Assembly: GCF_023078275.1 (NCBI RefSeq)
Contig: NC_062998.1
Location: 16,815,916-16,879,915, forward strand
Origin: Leguminivora glycinivorella
Taxonomy: Eukaryota > Arthropoda > Insecta > Lepidoptera > Tortricidae
DNA: 64,000 bases
Direction of reading: 5' to 3'
This document shows, piece after piece, positions 1 to 11,781 of this stretch. Under the pieces are notes generated by a model. That model was not told the origin of the DNA. It saw nothing but the letters and a program-made list of their open reading frames with translations, and ran no database searches. Each line of letters begins with the position of its first letter. The first letter of the stretch is position 1. A program made the position numbers and the translations under genes.

Positions 1-99
1 TGTTCACTAATTTTGCGGTAGACTCAAAAACTACTATACAGATTTTCATACGTTTTTCACCTATGTTATTATAAATTGATTAAAACATGACGATATGTG
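1..99. repeat. Tail of an upstream array unit (U0)
   Basis: These bases match 3808-3906, 6254-6352 and 9980-10078, the last 99 bp of the three complete units. They are directly followed by a unit start at 100. Confidence 0.85.
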
Positions 100-881
100 A
101 CTTACAGGCCTCACTCAGTATGACAAGCTGGGTAGCTAAAGAATTCGACTCACATTTATATTCATCGTGATATTGAGTTGAAATTTTCCAAAGCTCATTA
201 GATATTTAGTCATAAAAAAAAGAAATTACTTACTTACATAAACATAGTTAAAACAAAATTATTTTTCAGTACACACGGTGCTCGTGCAATACACGTGTGA
301 AGAGCAAATTCATCAATTTAAAACACTCCTTTCAGTCGTGTTACTATTGGCAGTATTGGCACAACAGGATATAAATATGTATTATAAATCATATGCGCCG
401 TAGCGTAGCGAACGAACCGATTCGCTATTAGGCTTTCTGTTATTTAAAAAAAAAACCGGCCAAGTGCGAGTCGGACTCGCCCACCGAGGATTCCGTATCC
501 GTACAAACTTTCAATTAGGTAAATGTAAATTCATCGCATGGCTTACAGGTTGTTTTCTACTTAAATTTTTAAAATACTAGATTTAAGATATTCGACGGCA
601 TTTGTCGAAAGTGTCTTATGATCACCCCTTTTTCCGCTAATCTTGGTGATGGGGCACTCGAAGACTATATGGTGCACCGTCTGATCTGGGTGGCACTCCG
701 CAGACTCGCGCCAATAGTTAAAAATAATCTCATGTTTCTCATATAACTTTAAAAACTTCACTAGAAGTATATATATAGCGCCATCTCTCGGTGAATTCGC
801 TAACTAATTTGCGCGACTGTATAATATGTTGGTTTTTCAGGGATAATTATTTATATTGTTAACCGATTTCGACAGTTTTTA

Positions 882-1108
882 ACCCCGACGCAAAAACGAC
901 GGGGTGTTATGTTTGACGTGTCTGTCTGTCTGTCTGTCTGTGCGTGTGTCTGTCTGTGGCATCGTAGCTCCCGAACGGATGAATCGATTTAGTTTTTGTT
1001 TAAAAGCTGAGTTAGTCGGGAGCGTTCTTAGCCGTGTTTCGTGAAAATCGGTCTACTATGTCGCGGTCGCCCCTATTTTCAAAATTTTAATTTTGTGGTT
1101 ATTAGTTA
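882..1108 (+). repeat. CGACGCAAAAACGACG-type dispersed repeat (U1)
   Basis: Starts with a short hairpin (CCCCGACGCAAAAACGACGGGG, where CCCCG pairs with CGGGG) and a (GTCT)n microsatellite. This is followed by GGCATCGTAGCTCCCGAACGG and a segment shared with 29966-30175 and 55838-55975. Copies recur at about 4687-4914 and 7133-7361 in U2 and U3. At the related 36.8 kb locus the insert is absent. It is a repeat I have seen widely in Lepidoptera; no coding capacity is visible. Confidence 0.7.
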
Positions 1109-1158
1109 CTTTATTTGAAAGACATTTTTGACGTAAAATCTCGTATTAATTTGAAGTA

Positions 1159-2212
1159 AGGTCAAGCGGGGGAGCTCCGACTACTAAAATATAAAGTACA
1201 ACTTTGACTGCCTGAAACTACTATCAACGGTAATTTTAATGACAATTGATTGCCTTCACCTATAACCTTTATTAGTTATCTAGGTTTTATTTTTTCTGAC
1301 TCTCATCCAAAAATATAGATTCCGTATACTTTAAAATGCGATTTTTATATGAGTTGGCAGAAATAGTTATAATAACCCCGCCGAGGGCGAATTCCAACTA
1401 TTGATAATAAGTTTCGTTACCGGTGAACCAACACGGAGAAACCGGATATCATGTGGTTTGTCAAAACGTAAGGAACCTAAATAAAACACTCATTTTTAGG
1501 TAGGTCTGTTGGTTTGTGTAAAAAAATACTTACAAGATGTCAGCGGGTAATTAAAACTGGTCTCCATACTAAGTAGTGATGGGAATCGTGCCTATTAGAA
1601 ATCTGTCGATACTGTGTCTACAGGTGCATACCGTGTACCCGCGCACACCTGAATCTCTGTTCATAAACAGACCAATAAAGAGCTAAATGCTTAAAATAAT
1701 CGATAATACGCAATGACGTTCAATAAAATATACTTTTAGCCCTTTCCAGAGCCAGAGTCACTAAATGAGGTATTAATATCGATACAAAACCTCGAATCGA
1801 GTACGTCACTAGTGTTGTTGATTTTCATATAAAATATGGCGGGGCAATTTAAACTATCGCTTAAATGTTATTAAAACATGAAAATTAGAAGATTAGGACA
1901 TACAAACATAAAATAGTTTATAATTATGCAACTAAGTAACTGCAGACAAAAATGTTAAATCACATTGAAACCATATTTTTTCATGGAATGTTTGAGAGGT
2001 TGTGTCTCACGCGCATACTTCCAATTTCGTCGAAAACTACACGGTCGTCTAGATCAGAGATCATTAGGTCTATCGACACCATCTACGGTGAAATAATGAA
2101 AGAGCTTATACGCTATTTGGACATATATGGAACTACAGTAAATGATGTAAATTATGGAAGATATTTCGGTTAGTTAAAATTGCCCCGTAGTTACTATTAT
2201 CCCGACTGACCT
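1159..2212. mobile_element. TA-flanked 1.05-kb DNA transposon, U1 copy
   Basis: The left end reads AGGTCAAGCGGGG and the right end, reverse complemented, AGGTCAGTCGGG, giving a short imperfect terminal inverted repeat. Both sides carry TA (1157-1158 and 2213-2214). A related copy of the surrounding repeat at about 36840 lacks the element and reads straight through the site, which gives an empty-site control. A 73-codon frame at 1952-2173 lies inside but shows no transposase motif. A TA duplication fits Tc1/mariner-like elements, but no transposase is present, so the superfamily is inferred only. Confidence 0.75.
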
Positions 2213-2636
2213 TACGATATATGTACATCGGCAAGAGTGATTCAATTGAAAGTTAAAATCTGAAAATTTTATTTAATAAAAAAAAATCCAAATTACAGAC
2301 ACAATTTAATTTTTCCTGTAATATTTAGCATAAAACCGGTGTTCCGTAAAATTTTAATAATTTTTCGTTGGTGAAATTCGGAGATAAGGGGCGGGGGACG
2401 GTATTTTTTTACATTCTCCTTCATAATTATTTTTTCTCCGCTACAAAACAAAAATATAAAAAATAGTTTTGATACGTACAATTTGAGCTCTTTCTAAAAA
2501 TACCCCACTTGACCTAGTAACTTGACATTTATTTACAGCTTTCATTTTGGCCATTTTCTATAATTAAAATTAATTCATATTGAATATTTTATTACTCATT
2601 ACCTTTTTATCGTAAGCTATAGGTACCATTTCGAAT

Positions 2637-3249
2637 CGCGGGTTCGAATCCCGATAAGGGCATTTATTTCTATGATAAACACAGATATTTTTTTCCTGAG
2701 TCATGGATGTGTTCTATGTATATAAGTATGTATTTATGTATATAAGTAAGTATATCGTCACCCATAGCAATAGCTTTGCTTAATTGGGGGCTAGATTGAT
2801 CTGTGTAAGGTGTCCCCAGGGCCGGATTAAGGGTAGAGCGAGTGGAGCGGCCGCTCTAGGCGCCGGATGGTGAGGGGGCGCCAAAATCGTAAATATGGAA
2901 GAGTCCAGATCAAAAACTTTTATATTGCGTGGGCTCACACAGTGCCCCAAATGGCGAGAAAGGCCGGGAGTGAATTCAGCTGTATAAAAACCCCCTCTCC
3001 TCTCAATAATAGGAAAATTTTCGCGCTCGCTTCGCTCGTGTTTACTGTTTCTATAGTATGAATATACATATAATTATATGCTATATTTTTGTTACTTAGT
3101 CATTATACCGTTAACATCAGCGAAAGTATAAGGACTCCGTTTTTGGCATTTTGGCTTCGGACCCCAAAAAATTAAACAATAAGCCCCGATACCCCGATCA
3201 AGTGCGCGGGCCGGCGCTGGGTGTCCCCCAATATTTATTTATTTATTTC
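2637..3249 (+). mobile_element. Metulj-like tRNA-derived SINE, head lost, split by a MITE (U1)
   Basis: A B-box-like GGTTCGAATCCCG is followed by AAGGGCATTTATTT, the GAGTCATGGATG core, GTATATAAGTATGTAT and the tail CTGTGTAAGGTGTCCCC-AATATTTATTTATTT. The tail is interrupted by the MITE at 2817-3219. Upstream of the B box there is no A-box half, so the SINE is 5' truncated. Name by similarity to the Metulj family as I remember it. Confidence 0.7.
2817..3219. mobile_element. hAT-like MITE inserted in the SINE tail (U1)
   Basis: Ends are CAGGGCCGG and CCGGCGCTG, a 9-bp inverted repeat with one mismatch. It is flanked by an exact 8-bp duplication GGTGTCCC (2809-2816 and 3220-3227). Removing one duplicate restores the uninterrupted SINE tail. 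The 8-bp duplication and CAGGG terminus fit hAT superfamily elements. 403 bp, no transposase. The 64-codon frame at 2867-3061 is just MITE sequence. Confidence 0.85.
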
Positions 3250-3378
3250 ATGTTACGGTTTAAACTAGCATGTCATTAACATCATCAGCTTCGTAATACT
3301 CCGTACCCAAAGGCAGGATTACGTATACATACTAAGCCTGTATATAGTGTATATTATGTAGGTATTGTAGGTAAGTAT

Positions 3379-3906
3379 TAGGGTTTGCTCCCGGGAAATA
3401 CCGGTACCGAAAGTACCGGGAATTCCCGGGATTTTTGACCAAGCAAAGAACCGGGAAATCAACTTGAAAAATCCCGGTACTTTCGGTACTTTCGGGAAAT
3501 ACTTTTTAGTGACTTTTTTGCTAAAAAAAATAATTATTTCTGTTTATATTATTTATACAGTTAAAAAATAGGCGTAGGTACAGTAACACGCGCCTACTAA
3601 TATTTAAAGCGGGTGGCAGTGGCACACTGGCTGCCGAAGCTACCGTGATACCCTAGCTAGTCCCGCTAATCGGTAGTGGAGTTTTTTATTTTTGGTGAAG
3701 TTTTGTTATATTAATTTGGGTATTTATTTTTTCTCTCTCAATCTTACTTCTCATTTGACTCATTTCTCTACATGTTATAAAACAGAGTCTCCCGACGTGT
3801 ATGTCTGTGTTCACTAATTTTGCGGTAGACTCAAAAACTACTATACAGATTTTCATACGTTTTTCACCTATGTTATTATAAATTGATTAAAACATGACGA
3901 TATGTG
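3379..3906. mobile_element. hAT-like element, left part only (U1)
   Basis: Begins TAGGGTTTGCTCCCGGG after GTAAGTAT (3371-3378). The rest of the element is missing because the array joint at 3906/3907 falls inside it. The terminal region is a run of CCGGTACCGAAAGTACCGGG-type repeats, typical of this family. A second truncated copy is in U2 at 5826-6352, also preceded by GTAAGTAT. Confidence 0.8.
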
Positions 3907-6352
3907 ACTTACAGGCCTCACTCAGTATGACAAGCTGGGTAGCTAAAGAATTCGACTCACATTTATATTCATCGTGATATTGAGTTGAAATTTTCCAAAG
4001 CTCATTAGATATTTAGTCATAAAAAAAAGAAATTACTTACTTACATAAACATAGTTAAAACAAAATTATTTTTCAGTACACACGGTGCTCGTGCAATACA
4101 CGTGTGAAGAGCAAATTCATCAATTTAAAACACTCCTTTCAGTCGTGTTACTATTGGCAGTATTGGCACAACAGGATATAAATATGTATTATAAATCATA
4201 TGCGCCGTAGCGTAGCGAACGAACCGATTCGCTATTAGGCTTTCTGTTATTTAAAAAAAAACCGGCCAAGTGCGAGTCGGACTCGCCCACCGAGGATTCC
4301 GTATCCGTACAAACTTTCAATTAGGTAAATGTAAATTCATCGCATGGCTTACAGGTTGTTTTCTACTTAAATTTTTAAAATACTAGATTTAAGATATTCG
4401 ACGGCATTTGTCGAAAGTGTCTTATGATCACCCCTTTTTCCGCTAATCTTGGTGATGGGGCACTCGAAGACTATATGGTGCACCGTCTGATCTGGGTGGC
4501 ACTCCGCAGACTCGCGCCAATAGTTAAAAATAATCTCATGTTTCTCATATAACTTTAAAAACTTCACTAGAAGTATATATATAGCGCCATCTCTCGGTGA
4601 ATTCGCTAACTAATTTGCGCGACTGTATAATATGTTGGTTTTTCAGGGATAATTATTTATATTGTTAACCGATTTCGACAGTTTTTAACCCCCGACGCAA
4701 AAACGACGGGGTGTTATGTTTGACGTGTCTGTCTGTCTGTCTGTCTGTGCGTGTGTCTGTCTGTGGCATCGTAGCTCCCGAACGGATGAATCGATTTAGT
4801 TTTTGTTTAAAAGCTGAGTTAGTCGGGAGCGTTCTTAGCCGTGTTTCGTGAAAATCGGTCTACTATGTCGCGGTCGCCCCTATTTTCAAAATTTTAATTT
4901 TGTGGTTATTAGTTACTTTATTTGAAAGACATTTTTGACGTAAAATCTCGTATTAATTTGAAGTAAGGTCAAGCGGGGGAGCTCCGACTACTAAAATATA
5001 AAGTACAACTTTGACTGCCTGAAACTACTATCAACGGTAATTTTAATGACAATTGATTGCCTTCACCTATAACCTTTATTAGTTATCTAGGTTTTATTTT
5101 TTCTGACTCTCATCCAAAAATATAGATTCCGTATACTTTAAAATGCGATTTTTATATGAGTTGGCAGAAATAGTTATAATAACCCCGCCGAGGGCGAATT
5201 CCAACTATTGATAATAAGTTTCGTTACCGGTGAACCAACACGGAGAAACCGGATATCATGTGGTTTGTCAAAACGTAAGGAACCTAAATAAAACACTCAT
5301 TTTTAGGTAGGTCTGTTGGTTTGTGTAAAAAAATACTTACAAGATGTCAGCGGGGTAATTAAAACTGGTCTCCATACTAAGTAGTGATGGGAATCGTGCC
5401 TATTAGAAATCTGTCGATACTGTGTCTACAGGTGCATACCGTGTACCCGCGCACACCTGAATCTCTGTTCATAAACAGACCAATAAAGAGCTAAATGCTT
5501 AAAATAATCGATAATACGCAATGACGTTCAATAAAATATACTTTTAGCCCTTTCCAGAGCCAGAGTCACTAAATGAGGTATTAATATCGATACAAAACCT
5601 CGAATCGAGTACGTCACTAGTGTTGTTGATTTTCATATAAAATATGGCGGGGCAATTTAAACTATCGCTTAAATGTTATTAAAACATGAAAATTAGAAGA
5701 TTAGGACATACAAACATAAAATAGTTTATAATTATGCAACTAAGTAACTGCAGACAAAAATGTTAAATCGTATACATACTAAGCCTGTATATAGTGTATA
5801 TTATGTAGGTATTGTAGGTAAGTATTAGGGTTTGCTCCCGGGAAATACCGGTACCGAAAGTACCGGGAATTCCCGGGATTTTTGACCAAGCAAAGAACCG
5901 GGAAATCAACTTGAAAAATCCCGGTACTTTCGGTACTTTCGGGAAATACTTTTTAGTGACTTTTTTGCTAAAAAAAATAATTATTTCTGTTTATATTATT
6001 TATACAGTTAAAAAATAGGCGTAGGTACAGTAACACGCGCCTACTAATATTTAAAGCGGGTGGCAGTGGCACACTGGCTGCCGAAGCTACCGTGATACCC
6101 TAGCTAGTCCCGCTAATCGGTAGTGGAGTTTTTTATTTTTGGTGAAGTTTTGTTATATTAATTTGGGTATTTATTTTTCTCTCTCAATCTTACTTCTCAT
6201 TTGACTCATTTCTCTACATGTTATAAAACAGAGTCTCCCGACGTGTATGTCTGTGTTCACTAATTTTGCGGTAGACTCAAAAACTACTATACAGATTTTC
6301 ATACGTTTTTCACCTATGTTATTATAAATTGATTAAAACATGACGATATGTG
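3907..6352. repeat. Array unit U2 with a 1361-bp internal deletion
   Basis: Identical in order to U1, but the sequence jumps at about 5769. The point matching 1960 in U1 is joined to the point matching 3322. This removes the right part of the TA-flanked element, the whole SINE and its MITE. Only a one-base overlap (C) is seen at the joint, so end joining is more likely than recombination between repeats. Confidence 0.93.
4966..5769. mobile_element. TA-flanked element, U2 copy, truncated by the U2 deletion
   Basis: Same left end as at 1159. The right portion is lost at the deletion joint near 5769. Confidence 0.75.
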
Positions 6353-7411
6353 ACTTACAGGCCTCACTCAGTATGACAAGCTGGGTAGCTAAAGAATTCG
6401 ACTCACATTTATATTCATCGTGATATTGAGTTGAAATTTTCCAAAGCTCATTAGATATTTAGTCATAAAAAAAAGAAATTACTTACTTACATAAACATAG
6501 TTAAAACAAAATTATTTTTCAGTACACACGGTGCTCGTGCAATACACGTGTGAAGAGCAAATTCATCAATTTAAAACACTCCTTTCAGTCGTGTTACTAT
6601 TGGCAGTATTGGCACAACAGGATATAAATATGTATTATAAATCATATGCGCCGTAGCGTAGCGAACGAACCGATTCGCTATTAGGCTTTCTGTTATTTAA
6701 AAAAAAACCGGCCAAGTGCGAGTCGGACTCGCCCACCGAGGATTCCGTATCCGTACAAACTTTCAATTAGGTAAATGTAAATTCATCGCATGGCTTACAG
6801 GTTGTTTTCTACTTAAATTTTTAAAATACTAGATTTAAGATATTCGACGGCATTTGTCGAAAGTGTCTTATGATCACCCCTTTTTCCGCTAATCTTGGTG
6901 ATGGGGCACTCGAAGACTATATGGTGCACCGTCTGATCTGGGTGGCACTCCGCAGACTCGCGCCAATAGTTAAAAATAATCTCATGTTTCTCATATAACT
7001 TTAAAAACTTCACTAGAAGTATATATATAGCGCCATCTCTCGGTGAATTCGCTAACTAATTTGCGCGACTGTATAATATGTTGGTTTTTCAGGGATAATT
7101 ATTTATATTGTTAACCGATTTCGACAGTTTTTAACCCCCGACGCAAAAACGACGGGGTGTTATGTTTGACGTGTCTGTCTGTCTGTCTGTCTGTGCGTGT
7201 GTCTGTCTGTGGCATCGTAGCTCCCGAACGGATGAATCGATTTAGTTTTTGTTTAAAAGCTGAGTTAGTCGGGAGCGTTCTTAGCCGTGTTTCGTGAAAA
7301 TCGGTCTACTATGTCGCGGTCGCCCCTATTTTCAAAATTTTAATTTTGTGGTTATTAGTTACTTTATTTGAAAGACATTTTTGACGTAAAATCTCGTATT
7401 AATTTGAAGTA

Positions 7412-8466
7412 AGGTCAAGCGGGGGAGCTCCGACTACTAAAATATAAAGTACAACTTTGACTGCCTGAAACTACTATCAACGGTAATTTTAATGACAATT
7501 GATTGCCTTCACCTATAACCTTTATTAGTTATCTAGGTTTTATTTTTTCTGACTCTCATCCAAAAATATAGATTCCGTATACTTTAAAATGCGATTTTTA
7601 TATGAGTTGGCAGAAATAGTTATAATAACCCCGCCGAGGGCGAATTCCAACTATTGATAATAAGTTTCGTTACCGGTGAACCAACACGGAGAAACCGGAT
7701 ATCATGTGGTTTGTCAAAACGTAAGGAACCTAAATAAAACACTCATTTTTAGGTAGGTCTGTTGGTTTGTGTAAAAAAATACTTACAAGATGTCAGCGGG
7801 GTAATTAAAACTGGTCTCCATACTAAGTAGTGATGGGAATCGTGCCTATTAGAAATCTGTCGATACTGTGTCTACAGGTGCATACCGTGTACCCGCGCAC
7901 ACCTGAATCTCTGTTCATAAACAGACCAATAAAGAGCTAAATGCTTAAAATAATCGATAATACGCAATGACGTTCAATAAAATATACTTTTAGCCCTTTC
8001 CAGAGCCAGAGTCACTAAATGAGGTATTAATATCGATACAAAACCTCGAATCGAGTACGTCACTAGTGTTGTTGATTTTCATATAAAATATGGCGGGGCA
8101 ATTTAAACTATCGCTTAAATGTTATTAAAACATGAAAATTAGAAGATTAGGACATACAAACATAAAATAGTTTATAATTATGCAACTAAGTAACTGCAGA
8201 CAAAAATGTTAAATCACATTGAAACCATATTTTTTCATGGAATGTTTGAGAGGTTGTGTCTCACGCGCATACTTCCAATTTCGTCGAAAACTACACGGTC
8301 GTCTAGATCAGAGATCATTAGGTCTATCGACACCATCTACGGTGAAATAATGAAAGAGCTTATACGCTATTTGGACATATATGGAACTACAGTAAATGAT
8401 GTAAATTATGGAAGATATTTCGGTTAGTTAAAATTGCCCCGTAGTTACTATTATCCCGACTGACCT
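7412..8466. mobile_element. TA-flanked element, U3 copy, complete
   Basis: Same ends as in U1 with TA on both sides (7410-7411 and 8467-8468). It carries the same 73-codon frame at 8206-8427. Confidence 0.75.
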
Positions 8467-8891
8467 TACGATATATGTACATCGGCAAGAGTGATTCAAT
8501 TGAAAGTTAAAATCTGAAAATTTTATTTAATAAAAAAAAATCCAAATTACAGACACAATTTAATTTTTCCTGTAATATTTAGCATAAAACCGGTGTTCCG
8601 TAAAATTTTAATAATTTTTCGTTGGTGAAATTCGGAGATAAGGGGCGGGGGGACGGTATTTTTTTACATTCTCCTTCATAATTATTTTTTCTCCGCTACA
8701 AAACAAAAATATAAAAAATAGTTTTGATACGTACAATTTGAGCTCTTTCTAAAAATACCCCACTTGACCTAGTAACTTGACATTTATTTACAGCTTTCAT
8801 TTTGGCCATTTTCTATAATTAAAATTAATTCATATTGAATATTTTATTACTCATTACCTTTTTATCGTAAGCTATAGGTACCATTTCGAAT

Positions 8892-9503
8892 CGCGGGTTC
8901 GAATCCCGATAAGGGCATTTATTTCTATGATAAACACAGATATTTTTTTCCTGAGTCATGGATGTGTTCTATGTATATAAGTATGTATTTATGTATATAA
9001 GTAAGTATATCGTCACCCATAGCAATAGCTTTGCTTAATTGGGGGCTAGATTGATCTGTGTAAGGTGTCCCCAGGGCCGGATTAAGGGTAGAGCGAGTGG
9101 AGCGGCCGCTCTAGGCGCCGGATGGTGAGGGGGCGCCAAAATCGTAAATATGGAAGAGTCCAGATCAAAAACTTTTATATTGCGTGGGCTCACACAGTGC
9201 CCCAAATGGCGAGAAAGGCCGGGAGTGAATTCAGCTGTATAAAAACCCCCTCTCCTCTCAATAATAGGAAAATTTTCGCGCTCGCTTCGCTCGTGTTTAC
9301 TGTTTCTATAGTATGAATATACATATAATTATATGCTATATTTTTGTTACTTAGTCATTATACCGTTAACATCAGCGAAAGTATAAGGACTCCGTTTTTG
9401 GCATTTTGGCTTCGGACCCCAAAAATTAAACAATAAGCCCCGATACCCCGATCAAGTGCGCGGGCCGGCGCTGGGTGTCCCCCAATATTTATTTATTTAT
9501 TTC
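8892..9503 (+). mobile_element. Metulj-like SINE split by MITE (U3)
   Basis: Tandem copy of the SINE at 2637-3249, with the same missing head and the same nested MITE. Confidence 0.7.
9072..9473. mobile_element. hAT-like MITE in SINE (U3)
   Basis: Same ends and the same exact GGTGTCCC duplication (9064-9071 and 9474-9481) as in U1. One base shorter in an A run. Confidence 0.85.
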
Positions 9504-9550
9504 ATGTTACGGTTTAAACTAGCATGTCATTAACATCATCAGCTTCGTAA

Positions 9551-10906
9551 TAGGGTTTGCTCCCGGGAAATACCGGTACCGAAAGTACCGGGAATTCCCG
9601 GGATTTTTGACCAAGCAAAGAACCGGGAAATCAACTTGAAAAATCCCGGTACTTTCGGTACTTTCGGGAAATACTTTTTAGTGACTTTTTTGCTAAAAAA
9701 AATAATTATTTCTGTTTATATTATTTATACAGTTAAAAAATAGGCGTAGGTACAGTAACACGCGCCTACTAATATTTAAAGCGGGTGGCAGTGGCACACT
9801 GGCTGCCGAAGCTACCGTGATACCCTAGCTAGTCCCGCTAATCGGTAGTGGAGTTTTTTATTTTTGGTGAAGTTTTGTTATATTAATTTGGGTATTTATT
9901 TTTTCTCTCTCAATCTTACTTCTCATTTGACTCATTTCTCTACATGTTATAAAACAGAGTCTCCCGACGTGTATGTCTGTGTTCACTAATTTTGCGGTAG
10001 ACTCAAAAACTACTATACAGATTTTCATACGTTTTTCACCTATGTTATTATAAATTGATTAAAACATGACGATATGTGCTAATCAAGTCGGTAAAAATGA
10101 CTTAAATGACGCTGCTTAAGAGCTTCAATCGAAAACCCTGCCCATACCGATCAACATATAACAAAATAATGTATGGTGGAATTGTACCTCTTATACATAT
10201 ACATATGTAGGTCTAGAAAAAAGTTGGCGATGGCTTATATCTAACTTTTAAGGATAACTGCTGTGAACATGTTAACTTTTAAAAAACGTTTATATTATAA
10301 TGTGGTATTGCGGTATTCCAAAGAAATTTCCAGAAAATTGTCAACTTTCTCGAGAACGTACCCTCTGACTAGCAAAAAATGATGTTTTGTTTCCTTTAGT
10401 TTACATCCTTTGCTTCAAATGACGTGTTTGGGGAATTTTGTGAGGTTTTACTGCCGGTCTATATTTGTCTTATTTCTTATTTCTTTCGTGTATTTGTCTT
10501 ATTTCTTTTACCAAGCGATTTAAAAAACATCTCCCAGTAATGGCAGATCGCTTAATCGGAGCAATGTATTGCAACAGTAACCATTGGTGCCTATGGTTGC
10601 CAGATGGTCGGGTTTAGGGCGGAATTCTCACGATTTTTTGCTTGTTCTCCCGAATTCCGATTTATAATAGGCAATAAAAAAGACAAATAAAATAATACGC
10701 CGAGCGAAGCCGGGGCGGCTCGGTTATAGTAATATAATATAATAATAAAAGACGTAAAATCCCAAAAAAAATGTTGTTTTATTTGAAAAAGCTAAATAAT
10801 TAGACCAGTCCCGAAAGTACCGAAAATCCCGGGAAATCCCGGTTCCATATTGCTTCGGTACCGAAAATCCCGGTTCTTTAAAACAGTACCGGTACTGCAA
10901 TCCCTA
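9551..10906. mobile_element. hAT-like element with its native right end
   Basis: Left end TAGGGTTTGCTCCCGGG at 9551. The right end, reverse complemented, reads TAGGGATTGCAGTACCGG (ending 10906), forming the terminal inverted repeat. The right flank is GTAAGTAT (10907-10914), an exact match to the 8 bp that precede the left end in U1 and U2. In U3 the left duplicate is gone through the 81-bp deletion. The interior has no transposase frame. TIR and 8-bp duplication fit a nonautonomous hAT element. Confidence 0.85.
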
Positions 10907-11781
10907 GTAAGTATGTATGTTAATTAAATTATAATAATGGGTCACTTACACCTTATTAATCGGAAATCGTCGTCATGTTATTAATATGTGTTTCACAGAG
11001 TTATTAGTAATATGTATTAATTACGTGTATTGGATGTACATACGTACCTATACAGGGTGTAAACCTAATACGGGCGAACCTCTTAACGGTGGTAAGTAGG
11101 TATAGGACATAAATAATGGAATTAGAGCTTTTACTTAAAATTGAAATACTTTTTTATCCATACAAATTAATTCAGCCCGCAACGTAATGCAAACACACTC
11201 GCGTTAAACGCTCGTTGACAGTTGTCATTGATTGTCATCGCAACCACGTTTGCAGTACATTGCTGCTGGGAAATTTTAAAAAAAATAATTATGGGCTGAA
11301 AATTAAGTGTAACTCAAAAACATCTCTTAACTAATGATAACAATATTGAATTATATGCCTGGTTTCATTTATCGCCCTTATTAGGTTTACGCGCTGTATG
11401 ATACCTATTATTTGCGCCTGCTCTGTTTTGTGTACGTACTTCAGTGTAACTAGTATTGTCCTATTACATACTCGGCTGCCAAGCGAAAGATCTCAGTCCG
11501 ATGACATGTGTTGTTATAATTTATAATATACCTACAAGGTCCTAATGAACACAAGTTAAATTATAATCTATTGAAAATATTTCAACTTGTGCTGTCTTAA
11601 AGTAGTCACACTACTATGTATATAAATTAAAACCGAAATAAATGTAATTTATTTCGGTTTTACCTACGAGGTGTTTTATAAAAGTGCTGTAATTTTTTCA
11701 TGCATTTCAAGATGTTTATTTTTTTAATTTTAAATATCTGTAATTATCATCTAATTTAGTAATTTAAATACTATTTCTCGA
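10907..11781. other. Intergenic, no gene seen
   Basis: AT-rich sequence with no supported exon. A short palindrome (AAACCGAAATAAAT pairing with ATTTATTTCGGTTT) lies at about 11629-11662. Confidence 0.5.

Larger units (their letters stand above)
100..3906. repeat. Array unit U1, full length (3807 bp)
   Basis: The longest unit. In order it holds: a CCGGCCAAG-type dispersed repeat (from about 457) split by a CGACGCAAAAACGACG repeat (about 882-1108) and a TA-flanked element (1159-2212); a SINE (2637-3249) split by a hAT-like MITE (2817-3219); and the left part of a second hAT-like element (from 3379) cut off at the unit joint. Confidence 0.93.
1..10078. repeat. Tandem array of a 2.4-3.8 kb transposon-derived unit
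   Basis: Three near-identical direct copies follow one another. The period is 3807 bp from 1 to 3808, 2446 bp from 3808 to 6254, and 3726 bp from 6254 to 9980. Each unit begins at ACTTACAGGCC and ends at GATATGTG. The joint between unit end and unit start is seen at 99/100, 3906/3907 and 6352/6353. At 10078 the unit end is instead followed by unique sequence (CTAATCAAG), so this is the native right boundary. The joint at 99/100 means another unit lies to the left of the window. Differences between copies are mostly homopolymer lengths plus two large deletions. The small open frames that recur at the same place in each unit are parts of transposons and not host genes. Confidence 0.95.
6353..10078. 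repeat. Array unit U3 with an 81-bp deletion
   Basis: Keeps all U1 components, but lacks 81 bp just before 9551. That segment held the left target duplication (GTAAGTAT) of the hAT-like element in U1 and U2. The period to the next copy is 3726 bp, exactly 81 less than U1. Confidence 0.92.

Noticed and set aside
561..761. 66-codon minus-strand frame repeated at 4367-4567 and 6813-7013 as a conserved gene
   Set aside because: It repeats only because the whole array unit repeats. It lies in a dispersed lepidopteran repeat and shows no protein family.
1952..2173. 73-codon frame as a transposase
   Set aside because: Too short, with no DDE or DNA-binding motif; part of a nonautonomous element.
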